Positions 51,093 through 61,796 of a stretch of 64,000 nt of DNA are shown here, in pieces. A program made the position numbers and the translations under genes. Origin of the DNA: Opitutia bacterium. GTDB lineage: Bacteria; Verrucomicrobiota; Verrucomicrobiia; Opitutales; UBA953. A model generated the notes under the pieces. The model searched no databases, was not told where the DNA came from, and saw only the letters and a list, made by a program, of their open reading frames with translations. The stretch spans positions 61,971-125,970 of the forward strand of contig BGOM01000007.1 in assembly GCA_003569245.1 (NCBI GenBank). The letters are read 5' to 3'. Within the stretch, counting starts at the first letter, position 1. Every line of letters begins with the position of its first letter.

Positions 51093-51830
51093 TTATTTCG
51101 TGGTCTTTTCCGCCTTGGGGCTGACGAAACCGAGGCGGTAGTTCAGCCAGACGACGAAACGGTTGCCGCCCAGGTGACGGACCTGGACGGGGTCGGCGAG
51201 ACCCGCGATCTCGAGGCGCATCTCGCCCTCCGGCAGGTAGGCTTTGGCGCTGGCGACGTCCTCCTTGATCTGGCGGAGCAGTTCGTCGCGGTGGTCCTCG
51301 GCCGAGGCCAGACCGTAGGCGATCGCGCCGACGCGGCTGCGCTCATCCTCGTTCTTGGGGTCGACCAGGTCGCTGGCCTTGGCCCGGAGGATCTCGACGG
51401 TCTTCAGGCCGTTCTCGGCGGGGCCGCGCAGGGAGTAGCGCGCGGTGGCCACCACGGGTTGATCCGCCTTCGGTTCCTCGTCCTCGCCGCTCAGGATGCT
51501 GAAGCTGGATTTGCCGCCGCTCTTCCGGACGGGGGCGGCGAAGGTGCGGTCGAGTTCCCGGGCTTCCCACCCATCCTGACCCTCGAAGCGCTTGCGCAAG
51601 GTCTCCAGGATCGCCTCCAAGCGCGCGTCCACCGCGGCCCGGTCCTTGCCCTTGATCGCAAGCTCCAGCGTGGTCCCGAGGAAATCGGCGGCGACCTCGG
51701 CCTGCACGCGCTGCACGCGGTCCGGGGCGATGCCGGAGGCTCCGGGACCGACGTAGTCGCCGCCCGCCCGGGCGAGGTCGGGACGAAGCAGGGACAAGGT
51801 GGTGAGCAGGGCGACGGTCAGCGAGCGCAT
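51093..51830 (-). CDS. Exported protein of unknown function
   Basis: Not recognised. A 245-residue protein with a signal peptide (VALLTTLSLLRPDLARAG). It shows alternating strands and helices: DFLGTTLELAIKGKD, VDARLEAILETLRKRF, and a later helix EDHRDELLRQIKEDVASAKAYL. The helical segment followed by strands is mildly like SIMPL-type domains, but the match is too weak to name. It ends in NRFVVWLNYRLGFVSP. Upstream neighbour nadK reads the same way, 66 bases apart. Confidence 0.7.
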   Translation of the reverse strand: MRSLTVALLTTLSLLRPDLARAGGDYVGPGASGIAPDRVQRVQAEVAADFLGTTLELAIKGKDRAAVDARLEAILETLRKRFEGQDGWEARELDRTFAAPVRKSGGKSSFSILSGEDEEPKADQPVVATARYSLRGPAENGLKTVEILRAKASDLVDPKNEDERSRVGAIAYGLASAEDHRDELLRQIKEDVASAKAYLPEGEMRLEIAGLADPVQVRHLGGNRFVVWLNYRLGFVSPKAEKTTK

Positions 51831-51912
51831 GCCTGCGGTATAGGTGATGGACGGCGAGGGGCAAGCCCGTGTGCGGGCTTGCGGGGCGGCGGCCCAGCTT
51901 CACTCTGCGCGC

Positions 51913-52305
51913 ATGGGCTGGGCCGACCTGCGCAAACATCTCCTGCTCTGGATCCTCGGGGTGGGTGGTATCGTGGTGTCGGTCGCGGTCATCCTGATGC
52001 TCAAGGACCGGCTCGATGAGCTGGGCCGGACCAACGCCACCCAGGAGGTCTTGCAACGACTCGCCGCCGCCGCGCCCGCCAGCCCGTCGGGTCCGCCGCG
52101 CCCGGAAGAGGTCCGTCGGCGCGAGCTGACGCGCGTCGCGCGGTCCGTGGTGCCGCCGGAATATTTCCAGAACGGCCGGATCTACGATGCCTGGAACCGC
52201 GAGCTCCGGGTGACGTTCAGCCGGCTGGGCGGGGTGGAGTTTCGCTCCGCCGGTCCGGATGGCCGGTTCGACACCGCGGATGACCTGACGGCGACCGCGC
52301 GTTGA
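51913..52305 (+). CDS. Membrane-anchored protein with GspG-like C-terminal domain
   Basis: A 130-residue protein with an N-terminal membrane helix (LLLWILGVGGIVVSVAVILML) not preceded by a prepilin peptidase site. The end, YDAWNRELRVTFSRLGGVEF and then RSAGPDGRFDTADDLT, closely resembles the calcium-binding end of major pseudopilins (DPWG...Y and SAGPDG...DDI). It is thus a pseudopilin-like domain on an ordinary signal anchor. It converges with alaS, its stop being 3 bases from the alaS stop. Confidence 0.75.
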   Translation: MGWADLRKHLLLWILGVGGIVVSVAVILMLKDRLDELGRTNATQEVLQRLAAAAPASPSGPPRPEEVRRRELTRVARSVVPPEYFQNGRIYDAWNRELRVTFSRLGGVEFRSAGPDGRFDTADDLTATAR

Positions 52306-52308
52306 TCC

Positions 52309-54999
<2,691 letters not shown>

Positions 55000-55084
55000 G
55001 GGACGTTGAAAGGGGGCGAGGGAAGGGGTCTTTTTAAGCCCCGGTCGGGGCAAAAGGGAAGGGGAAACGAGGGCGAGCCCTCGT

Positions 55085-55228
55085 GGGCCAGGGCTAGGGC
55101 CAGGGTTGGGGCAGGTTGGATTCAATCCTACACGGTGAGCTTGGCTTGAACTGAAGTTGGTCGCTCGTCGCGAAGCAGGTCCGCCCAAACTCAAAGGTTA
55201 CACCTGTGCAGCCGCCCAAGCCCACCCA
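55085..55228. repeat. Hexamer array upstream of alaS
   Basis: Bases 55085-55118 are GGGNNN units (GGGCCAGGGCTAGGGCCAGGG). A short complementary tract (GCCCAAGCCCACCC) is at about 55213-55228. The bases between show no gene. This gap separates alaS from the alpha/beta hydrolase gene. Confidence 0.65.
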
Positions 55229-55236
55229 CGCGGAGC

Positions 55237-55989
55237 TTACTTCTTCTTCCCCAGGATCCAGCCTTCCAGCTCCGGCTCGCCGTAGGCCTTGTCCCAGCTG
55301 TTGTGGCCCACGCCGGGATAGATGGTGAACTTGACGTCGGCGCCGGCCTTCTTGGCGGCGTCGACCATCGTCTGGCCCATGCCCAATTTTACGGCGTTGT
55401 CGGCGTCGCCGTGGAAGCCCCAGATGGGCATGCCCTTCAGGCTCGCGACCGTCTCAGGCTTGCCGCCGCCGCAGATGGGGACGAGCGCGGCGAAGCGTTC
55501 GGGATGTTCGGCGCCCCACTTCCAGGTGCCGAACCCGCCCATGCTCAGACCGGTCAGCACGACGCGCCGCTGGTCGACCCGGTAATCGGCGAGGGTCTGG
55601 TCGAGCAACTTATCGAGCGCCGCCGTATCCCACCAGCCGCCGGCCGGGCACTGCGGGGCTATCATCACGTAGGGCGTGGTCCCGCGCCGTTCGAGGGTCT
55701 GCGTCAGCCCCGTCTTGCGGACGAGCTGGACGTCGGTGCCGCGCTCGCCGGCACCGTGGAGGAACACCACGAGCGGCCAGCGCTTCGCCTTGTCCTGTTC
55801 GTAGTCGGCCGGGAGGTACACGAGGTAGTCGAGGCCACCCTTGGCGCCGGGTTCGCCGAGGCGCTTGACCATGGGAGGGAGTTTCGTGGCCGGGGCGACG
55901 AACGCGGTGGCTTTGCCTTTGCCGGGGTTTTCGGCGGCCAAGACGGGCGGGAGACAGGCGAGCAGGCAGATCAGGGGCAGGAGGCGCAT
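55237..55989 (-). CDS. Secreted alpha/beta hydrolase (esterase/peptidase type)
   Basis: A 250-residue exported hydrolase. The signal peptide is LPLICLLACLPPVLAAE. The oxyanion segment is VVFLHGAGERG, the nucleophile Ser lies in LTGLSMGGFGTW, the acid is probably in GFHGDADNAV, and the catalytic His in YPGVGHNSWDKAY. The combination matches the phospholipase/carboxylesterase or prolyl-oligopeptidase-like group often annotated as dienelactone-type hydrolase. The substrate is unknown; neighbours give no clue. Confidence 0.88.
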   Translation of the reverse strand: MRLLPLICLLACLPPVLAAENPGKGKATAFVAPATKLPPMVKRLGEPGAKGGLDYLVYLPADYEQDKAKRWPLVVFLHGAGERGTDVQLVRKTGLTQTLERRGTTPYVMIAPQCPAGGWWDTAALDKLLDQTLADYRVDQRRVVLTGLSMGGFGTWKWGAEHPERFAALVPICGGGKPETVASLKGMPIWGFHGDADNAVKLGMGQTMVDAAKKAGADVKFTIYPGVGHNSWDKAYGEPELEGWILGKKK

Positions 55990-56037
55990 GCGCCTTGATT
56001 AGCCGGGGCGAACCCTGACCGCAAGCCGCGTCCGCGC

Positions 56038-56490
56038 TCAGGCGTCGCGGTGGACGATGATGCGGCCGTGGAGCCGCAGCAAGGCGCGGGCGCCATTGGC
56101 GTACCAGACGGAGATGCGATCGACGAGCTCGCCGCCATGCGCCGTGACGACCGTGGCTTGCAGGCTGATCCGGGCCTCGCCCAGGGACTCCGCCTTGGCG
56201 TCATCGATGGTCTGCTGGAAATGGATGGGTTGCTCGAGCTCCTTGGCGAAGGCCTCCTGCTCCGAGAGGAAATACGCGATGGCCCCCATCTCGGTCCGGC
56301 CGTCGAGGAGGAGGGAGACCTGCCCTTCGCCCGGGACGTCGCCCTCGCGCGGTTGGTAGAAGAGGCCGAGCCGCGCGCTGGAGCCCTTGGCCCGCAGCGT
56401 CGCGTTGAAATCGTCCTTGGCGACCAGCCGGAGATCGGGATGGGAATCCTTGAGGTTGTCCGCGACGGCCTGCCAGAGGGCTGGTCTCAT
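56038..56490 (-). CDS. Small soluble protein of unknown function
   Basis: Not recognised. A 150-residue protein without signal peptide or membrane segment. Strand-rich parts (GEGQVSLLLDGRTEMGAIAYF, in parts: VSLLLDGRTEMG, ISLQATVVTAHG, RLHGRIIVHRD) alternate with helices (EQEAFAKELEQPIHFQQ). The start is ATG at 56490. It lies between an esterase gene and an endonuclease-like gene on the same strand with 48 and 73 base gaps. Confidence 0.65.
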   Translation of the reverse strand: MRPALWQAVADNLKDSHPDLRLVAKDDFNATLRAKGSSARLGLFYQPREGDVPGEGQVSLLLDGRTEMGAIAYFLSEQEAFAKELEQPIHFQQTIDDAKAESLGEARISLQATVVTAHGGELVDRISVWYANGARALLRLHGRIIVHRDA

Positions 56491-56563
56491 CCGGAGAGTC
56501 TGGTCCGGACGGTGGTCGCTGGCAAGTCGGAGGGGCGGATGTGAAGAAGTCGCCCGGGTGGCC

Positions 56564-57361
56564 TCACTTGCCGGTGACGGTGCCCTTCAGGACGAAGGTC
56601 GCGACCAGCGGGCGGTGATCGGAGGCCTGGGTGTCGGGGATGCGGAGCCGGACAGGCTGGACGCGGCCGGCGTCATACCAAAAATAATCGATGCGCTCGC
56701 GGGGCTGGTCGGAGGGGAAGGTGGGGCCGGGGGCGGTCTCGAGGCTGGCCCAGGCGTCCGTCCAGCGCTCGCGCAGAGGGGCCAGGGTCGTCGCGGTCGG
56801 CGGGGCGTTGAAGTCGCCGGCGAGCAGGAAGGGGCGGTCGGCGGGCAGGGCCAGCAGCGTCTCCCGGATGAGTCCCGCCTGATGGCGCCTTTCGGCGTCG
56901 TCCTTCGAGGCGTCGAGGTGGGTCGTCAGGACCTCGACCTCGCGGCCTGCCCAGGTCAGGGTGGCGCGGAGCAGTCCCCGGGGCTCACCGGGGCGGGTCT
57001 GCGGGAAGACCTGGTTCTGCCAGGCCTTGATCGGCAACGAGCTCAGCAGCGCGTTGCCGTATTGTCCCTTGTCCGCGGTCCGGAGGTTCGCGTCGAAGAT
57101 CCCTTGCCAGCCCAGGGCCTTGGCCAGTTCGGCCGTGAGGTCGCGTCGCTGTGTGCGGCCCATGCCCCGATCCACTTCCTGCAGCACCGCGACCTGCGCG
57201 CCGCTCGCGCGGATCACCGCGGCGATGCGCGGGAGATCGACCTTGCCGTCCATGCCGAGGCCGTGCCGGATGTTGTAGCTGATGACGGTCAGCTCGGCTT
57301 CGGCCGCGTGGCCGGGAAGCAGGCTGAGCAGCAGCAGGGTGACGCCCGACAAGGTTTTCAT
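56564..57361 (-). CDS. Secreted endonuclease/exonuclease/phosphatase family protein
   Basis: EEP-fold metal-dependent hydrolase of 265 residues with a signal peptide (LLLLSLLPGHAAEAE). Motifs are VISYNIRHG (first Asn), AVLQEVDRG (metal Glu), VLTTHLDA (His), LLAGDFNAPP (Asp, Asn), RIDYFWYDA and SDHRPLVATF (final Asp, His). It could be a phosphodiesterase or nuclease. The start is the ATG before the signal peptide. The terminator at 57408-57433 separates it from the upstream dehydrogenase gene. Confidence 0.88.
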   Translation of the reverse strand: MKTLSGVTLLLLSLLPGHAAEAELTVISYNIRHGLGMDGKVDLPRIAAVIRASGAQVAVLQEVDRGMGRTQRRDLTAELAKALGWQGIFDANLRTADKGQYGNALLSSLPIKAWQNQVFPQTRPGEPRGLLRATLTWAGREVEVLTTHLDASKDDAERRHQAGLIRETLLALPADRPFLLAGDFNAPPTATTLAPLRERWTDAWASLETAPGPTFPSDQPRERIDYFWYDAGRVQPVRLRIPDTQASDHRPLVATFVLKGTVTGK

Positions 57362-57407
57362 GGCGGGCAGGCTAGGACCGTCCGGGCGGAGGCAACCGCG
57401 CAACAAA

Positions 57408-57433
57408 AAGGGCGCGCCTTGTGGCGCGCCCTT
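57408..57433 (-). terminator. Intrinsic terminator of the dehydrogenase gene
   Basis: AAGGGCGCGCC and GGCGCGCCCTT form a perfect 11-bp stem with loop TTGT. On the minus strand it follows the dehydrogenase stop by 25 bases and is succeeded by TTTTTG-type bases. Confidence 0.9.
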
Positions 57434-57458
57434 CGGGAGAGGATGGCGGTCGGACGGC

Positions 57459-60116
57459 TTACTTGCCCGTCGGGAAGGGGTGCTCCTTCAGGATCTCCTC
57501 GGGCGTGTACATCGCGGTCCGGCCCTTGTTGGCCTCGCGGGCCTTCTTCACCTGCGCGGCGGTCACGGGCGGGAGATTGTTGCCCCAGGACTGGCGGACG
57601 TAGGTCAGCACGGCGGCGACTTCCTCGTCCTTGAGCATCTGGCCGAGCGGCGTCATCGCGGCCTGGCCGGCGGCGACGTCGCCGTACTGCTTGCCGTTGA
57701 ACGTCATCTTGCCGTACATGCCGTTCAGCACGAGCTTGATGGCGCGGGTGGGGTCGCCGTCGATCCACGGATTGGTCGGGTAGCCGGTCATCTTGGCCAG
57801 CGACGGGTAGCTGCCGAAGGTCGGCTTGGACTTGTCGGGGAAGCTGTCGATGCCCTTGCCGTCGGCCTGGTGGCAGGTGACGCAGAGCGCCTCGCGGTGG
57901 TAGACTTCCTTGCCGAGGTCGTAGAGCTTCTTGTCGGCCTTGGAGAGCTTCTTGTCGGACGGGCCGTACTCGATATCCTTGGGCTTCTGGAGCGCCTTCG
58001 GGTCGACGAGACCCTTGCCTTCCGGCAGGGAGCCGAGCTGCTTCATGGTCTCGCGGAGGCAGTAGGAGATGTACTGGTCCTTGGAGTCCTTGAGGGTGAG
58101 CGCGGCGGCGACGGCCTTGGCGGTGTCGGCGCCGTTGAAGAAGCTGAGGGCGCGGACCGCCTCCAGCTGGACGCGCGGGGATTCGTCCTTGGTGCCGGCG
58201 ACGACGAGGTCGATGGCGTCCGGGATGCGGTCGCGCTGGTAGCAGACCACGCGCAGGGCCTGGGCGCGGGCGTTGTATTCGGGCGACTTCAGCAGGGCCT
58301 TGATCAGGTCGAGGTTGACGACGTTGTGCCACTGGTGGACCCAGAGCGCCTCGAGGAGGTGGTGGGCGTCGGCCTGCTTGGAGGCGTCGAACTGCTTGGC
58401 CCACTTCTGGGTCGCGGCGATCACCTTGGCGCTGTCGTGCTTGTGCAGCTCGATCTTGGCGCGCTGGCGGACGTTATCTTCGTGCTCCTTGAGGAGTTCC
58501 AGGAGCGCCTCGATCGGCTCACCGTCGATCTTCTTGGGGGTGAGGAGCGGGCGGGAGGGGAAGGTGATGCGGTAGAGGCGGCCGTGGGCGTGGTCGCGAT
58601 TCGGGTCACGCAGGTGGTGCTGGAGGTGACCGATGAGCATCTGGGACCAGTCCATCACGTAGAGCGAGCCATCGGGGGCGACGGCGACGCCGGAGGGACG
58701 GAAGTTGCCCGCCTTGGTGTTGTCGGCCTTCACCAGACCCGGTTCGACGGTCTCGCCGCGGATGCCGGAGGCGTCCTTGGTCTTCTCGGAGCCCGGGGAG
58801 AGCTTGGCGCGGAAGATGCCCTGGTAGGTGATCACGTTCGTGTTGAGGAACATGCCCTGCCAGTCGTCGGGGAAGTGGCGGCTGCTGAGGATCGCGGTGC
58901 CCGGGCAGGGGCGCGAGGGGCGGTTCCACATCTGCGGGTAGCCGGAGTGGCTGCCGCTGTCGAGGTGGCCGGAGAAGCCGGGGCCGAAGTAGTTGGCGTT
59001 GCCGGTGGCGTCGGTGATGATGTCGTTGCCCCAGTAGTCGAACACGCGGCCGTGGGGATTGGCGAAGCCGTACGGGACGTAACGGGAGAACTTGTGGGTC
59101 TGCGGCTCGTAGCGGTAGATGGCGCCGTTGGTGTTGCGGACCGCGCCGCGGTCGAAGGTCTCGACCTGGGTGCGGTGGAACACGCCGTCGGAGAAGTAGA
59201 GCGCGCCACCCGGTTCATAGCAGATGGAGTTGGTCTCGTGGTGGGAGTCCGCCGCGTCCATGCCGGAGAGGAACTTCTCCTTCCAGTCGGCCTTGCCGTC
59301 GCCGTCGGTGTCGCGCACGTACCACATGTCGGGCGACTGGATGAGGATGACGCCGTCCTTGTAGAACTGGAAGCCGGTCGGGCAGTTCAGGCCGTCGAGG
59401 AAGACGTGGGACTTGGCGACCTTGCCGGTCTTGGGGTCGAGGTCCAGGACGAGGAGCTTGTCGAAGTTCTTGGTCGTCGGGGTGGTCTCGGGGTAGTTGG
59501 GCCAGACGGAGAGCCAGAGACGGCCCTTCGTGTCGAAGTTCATCTGGACCGGGTTGATGAGCTCGGGGACGGTCGTCTCGTCGGCGATGAACTCGATCTT
59601 GCAGCCTTCGGGCAGGGTGAGGTGCTTGAGCTGCTCCTCGCCGGAGAGGTAGGGGACGGGCTCCTTGCGGTTCGGCGGGACGGAGAGGTAGGGGAGGAGG
59701 TTGGCGTCATCGGCGACGAGGGTCTTGCCCTGGGCGGCGGCCCAGATGGACTTGTCGCGGTTGGCGGCCTTGATGTCGCGGTTGGCGAGCTCGCGACCGA
59801 TCACGGTGGCGTTGTCGATGCCCTCGTACTTGATGCGGGAGCGCTGGCCGTAGATGTTGAACTGGTCGACGGTGCGGTAGCGGTGGTGCCATTCGGTGCT
59901 CTTGTCGTTCACGGCGGCGAGGACCTTGGCGTCGACGGCCGGGGCGGCCTGGCCGAAGAGCGCCTGGAACTGGACGGCGGCGAGGGCCTTGTCGCCCTCG
60001 GCGTTGAGGTGGATGCCGTTGATCGTGAGCGGGCTCTTGGCGGCGGCGAAGAGCTTCTGGGAGGTCGGGAAGAGGTCGACGAACTGGACGCCGTTGGCCT
60101 TGGCCACCTCGGCCAT
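57459..60116 (-). CDS. PVC-type dehydrogenase with C-terminal cytochrome c domain (downstream part of a frameshifted gene)
   Basis: Large exported enzyme typical of PVC bacteria. This frame encodes the end of an SGNH domain (FVDLFPTSQKLF, INGIHLNAEG), then a beta-propeller 'membrane-bound dehydrogenase' domain (QMNFDTKGRLWLSVW, LNCPTGFQFYKDG, GGALYFSDGVFHRTQ, FRPSGVAVAPDGSLYVMDW), HEAT-like helices (about residues 520-690) and a cytochrome c domain with CVTCH at 57870-57884. The frame stays open upstream to about 60318, where a one-base shift joins it to the N-terminal part at 60185-60694. Intact length would be about 1078 residues. The electron acceptor and sugar substrate are unknown. Confidence 0.9.
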   Translation of the reverse strand: MAEVAKANGVQFVDLFPTSQKLFAAAKSPLTINGIHLNAEGDKALAAVQFQALFGQAAPAVDAKVLAAVNDKSTEWHHRYRTVDQFNIYGQRSRIKYEGIDNATVIGRELANRDIKAANRDKSIWAAAQGKTLVADDANLLPYLSVPPNRKEPVPYLSGEEQLKHLTLPEGCKIEFIADETTVPELINPVQMNFDTKGRLWLSVWPNYPETTPTTKNFDKLLVLDLDPKTGKVAKSHVFLDGLNCPTGFQFYKDGVILIQSPDMWYVRDTDGDGKADWKEKFLSGMDAADSHHETNSICYEPGGALYFSDGVFHRTQVETFDRGAVRNTNGAIYRYEPQTHKFSRYVPYGFANPHGRVFDYWGNDIITDATGNANYFGPGFSGHLDSGSHSGYPQMWNRPSRPCPGTAILSSRHFPDDWQGMFLNTNVITYQGIFRAKLSPGSEKTKDASGIRGETVEPGLVKADNTKAGNFRPSGVAVAPDGSLYVMDWSQMLIGHLQHHLRDPNRDHAHGRLYRITFPSRPLLTPKKIDGEPIEALLELLKEHEDNVRQRAKIELHKHDSAKVIAATQKWAKQFDASKQADAHHLLEALWVHQWHNVVNLDLIKALLKSPEYNARAQALRVVCYQRDRIPDAIDLVVAGTKDESPRVQLEAVRALSFFNGADTAKAVAAALTLKDSKDQYISYCLRETMKQLGSLPEGKGLVDPKALQKPKDIEYGPSDKKLSKADKKLYDLGKEVYHREALCVTCHQADGKGIDSFPDKSKPTFGSYPSLAKMTGYPTNPWIDGDPTRAIKLVLNGMYGKMTFNGKQYGDVAAGQAAMTPLGQMLKDEEVAAVLTYVRQSWGNNLPPVTAAQVKKAREANKGRTAMYTPEEILKEHPFPTGK

Positions 60117-60184
60117 GGCCGCGGTGTAGAGCGCCAGGTTCTTGTTGTTACGGGCCGGGATGGCGGGGTCGAAGTGAGGGGACT

Positions 60185-60694
60185 TCAGGTCCTCGTGCGC
60201 GATCGGGGAGAACAGGACGATGCGGGGCTTGCCCTTGCCGTAGTCGGCCGCGAGGTGCTTCTTGAGGAAGCCGTCCAGGTTCTTCTTGAAGTCCTCGAGA
60301 CCCTCCGGGCCGCGGAAGATTCGTTGAAGCCCCAGTAGGCCAGCAGGACGTTGGCGTGGAAGTGGGCGCCGGCGTGGTAGGTGACCGTCGTGTTGCCCGA
60401 CTTGGTGGTCAGGTCGCCCGGCTTCATGTCGAGGAAGTACTCGAGCGTCGGCACCTCGTCGGAGCGGTGGCGGGTATGCACCTCGTCGCCGGAGAAGCCG
60501 AGGTTGCGGATCACGAGCTCCTTGTCGGCGTGGGCCTGATGGATCAGGGCCTCGAGGTTGCCGTAGTGTTGCTGGCGGTCGGCCAGTCCGCTGCCGACGT
60601 AGGCGATGTTATCGCCCTTCTGCAGTTGGAGGGTCTGGGCCGGCAGGACCGCGGAGAGGGTCAAGGCCAGCAGGAGGGTGAGCGTCTTGCGCAT
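60185..60694 (-). CDS. SGNH-domain N-terminus of the dehydrogenase gene (upstream part, frameshifted)
   Basis: Starts with a signal peptide (LTLLLALTLSAVLPAQ) and an SGNH domain: GDNIAYVGSGLADR (block I), NLGFSGDEVHTRH (block II Gly) and VLLAYWGFNES (block III Asn). After NES at about 60317 the frame turns into Arg/Ser-rich nonsense (RRVSRTSRRTWTASSRS). In the -1 frame the next residues are FRGPEGLEDFKKNLDGF, the proper continuation. A single base is missing near 60311-60320. Thus 57459-60694 is one gene broken by a frameshift, real or from sequencing. Confidence 0.85.
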   Translation of the reverse strand: MRKTLTLLLALTLSAVLPAQTLQLQKGDNIAYVGSGLADRQQHYGNLEALIHQAHADKELVIRNLGFSGDEVHTRHRSDEVPTLEYFLDMKPGDLTTKSGNTTVTYHAGAHFHANVLLAYWGFNESSAARRVSRTSRRTWTASSRSTSRPTTARASPASSCSPRSRTRT

Positions 60695-60845
60695 GGGTGT
60701 GTTGGTAGTAGAAAAGGGGAGGCCATCCGGGAGGGATGGTCGGGCAGGGGAGGGGTCAACCTGTCGTTTCTTCGACCCTCTGCCAAGGGCAATGTTCCTG
60801 GGTGTCCACCCCCGGGGGTCAAAAGGTTTCGTTTAAATACGGGAA

Positions 60846-61023
60846 TAGGGCTCGGGCCAGGGCTAGGGCCGGGGCTGGGCTATGAAGAACAAGATGCTAG
60901 GCGGCCGACTGAGGACGGTCAGCTCTCCCTCGGGCCGATGAGTTGATGGGCTGGCCAGAGCGGTGCCCAAAGTCTCTGCGGCGGCCACCTGTTCAACTAG
61001 CCCTGGCCCTAGCCCCGGCCCTG
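60846..61023. repeat. Hexamer inverted pair upstream of the SGNH gene
   Basis: Left arm 60846-60880 (GGGCTCGGGCCAGGGCTAGGG); right arm 60997-61023 (CTAGCCCTGGCCCTAGCCCC). The loop of about 115 bases includes a diverged GGCCGACTGAGGACGGTC, which echoes the hairpin core of the 207-bp element. The whole gap 60695-61030 holds no gene; 60695-60845 is unremarkable. Confidence 0.8.
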
Positions 61024-61030
61024 CTTTTTG

Positions 61031-61744
61031 TCACTTCCCCAATGCCTTCTCCAGCGACTTGACCACCGCCTGCCCCAAGGCCTCCGAGCCTTCGGCGGTG
61101 TAGTGGACGTCATGGGGGCGCTGGAGCTTCGCCAGCTGCGGCGTGATGGCGGCGTTGAGGTCGTCGATGGCCACGCCGTGCTCGGTCATGACCTTGAGGG
61201 CGATCTGGTTGTAGAGGGCGACGTCCGCGGAGTTACGCGGGGTGGCGAGTTTCCCCTCGGGCACCGGAGTGGTGGTCGCGAAGACGAGCTTGGCACCGGT
61301 CTTGCGCAGCTCCGTGACGAGCGCGCGGAGATTGCTTTCGTAATCCGCGGGTTCCACCTGGCGCTTGCCGCCCGGCATGATCTTCAGGTCGTGCAACCCG
61401 AAGTTGAAGTGGATGACATCCCATTTGTCCTTGCCGAGCCACGTCGCGAGATTCGCCACCCCGTTGGAAGTCGGTCCGCCGTTCGTCGGGATGCGGTGGA
61501 CGTTGGCCTTGCCCTCGAGCAGCTTGCGGACGGGCAGGGTGTACCCGATTGAGATGGAATCGCCGATAAGCAGGATGCGCGGGAGGCCGGCGACATCCTT
61601 GATCGGCGTCATCGCCGGGTCGGGCGCCTTGGCCTTCGCCTTCGGCGCGACTTTGACGGTTTCCGTGGGCTGGGCCGGGGCAGGCTCGACCGCGAGGGCG
61701 AGGGTGGTGAGCGCGAGGAGCAGGCCGAAAGGCAGCGTCTTCAT
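61031..61744 (-). CDS. Secreted SGNH/GDSL hydrolase
   Basis: A 237-residue exported SGNH hydrolase. The signal peptide is LLLALTTLALAVE, followed by a Pro/Lys/Ala linker. Block I is LLIGDSISIGYT with the nucleophile Ser, block II RIPTNGGPTSNG, block III HFNFGLHDLK (Asn, with His instead of Asp after Leu), and block V HDVHYTAEGSEALG with the Asp-x-x-His pair. It is closer to rhamnogalacturonan acetylesterase-like verrucomicrobial proteins than to the SGNH protein at 5.1 kb. Substrate inferred as acetylated polysaccharide only by analogy. Confidence 0.88.
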   Translation of the reverse strand: MKTLPFGLLLALTTLALAVEPAPAQPTETVKVAPKAKAKAPDPAMTPIKDVAGLPRILLIGDSISIGYTLPVRKLLEGKANVHRIPTNGGPTSNGVANLATWLGKDKWDVIHFNFGLHDLKIMPGGKRQVEPADYESNLRALVTELRKTGAKLVFATTTPVPEGKLATPRNSADVALYNQIALKVMTEHGVAIDDLNAAITPQLAKLQRPHDVHYTAEGSEALGQAVVKSLEKALGK

Positions 61745-61796
61745 GGGGATGGTCCGACCCTGTCGCGCGTCCGCCCGCTGGCAAGCGGGCAATCGA

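Noticed and set aside
57282..60338. Plus-strand open frame of about 1000 codons opposite the dehydrogenase gene
   Set aside because: Antisense to a gene with clear propeller and CVTCH motifs; repetitive Val/Gly/Asp-rich translation.
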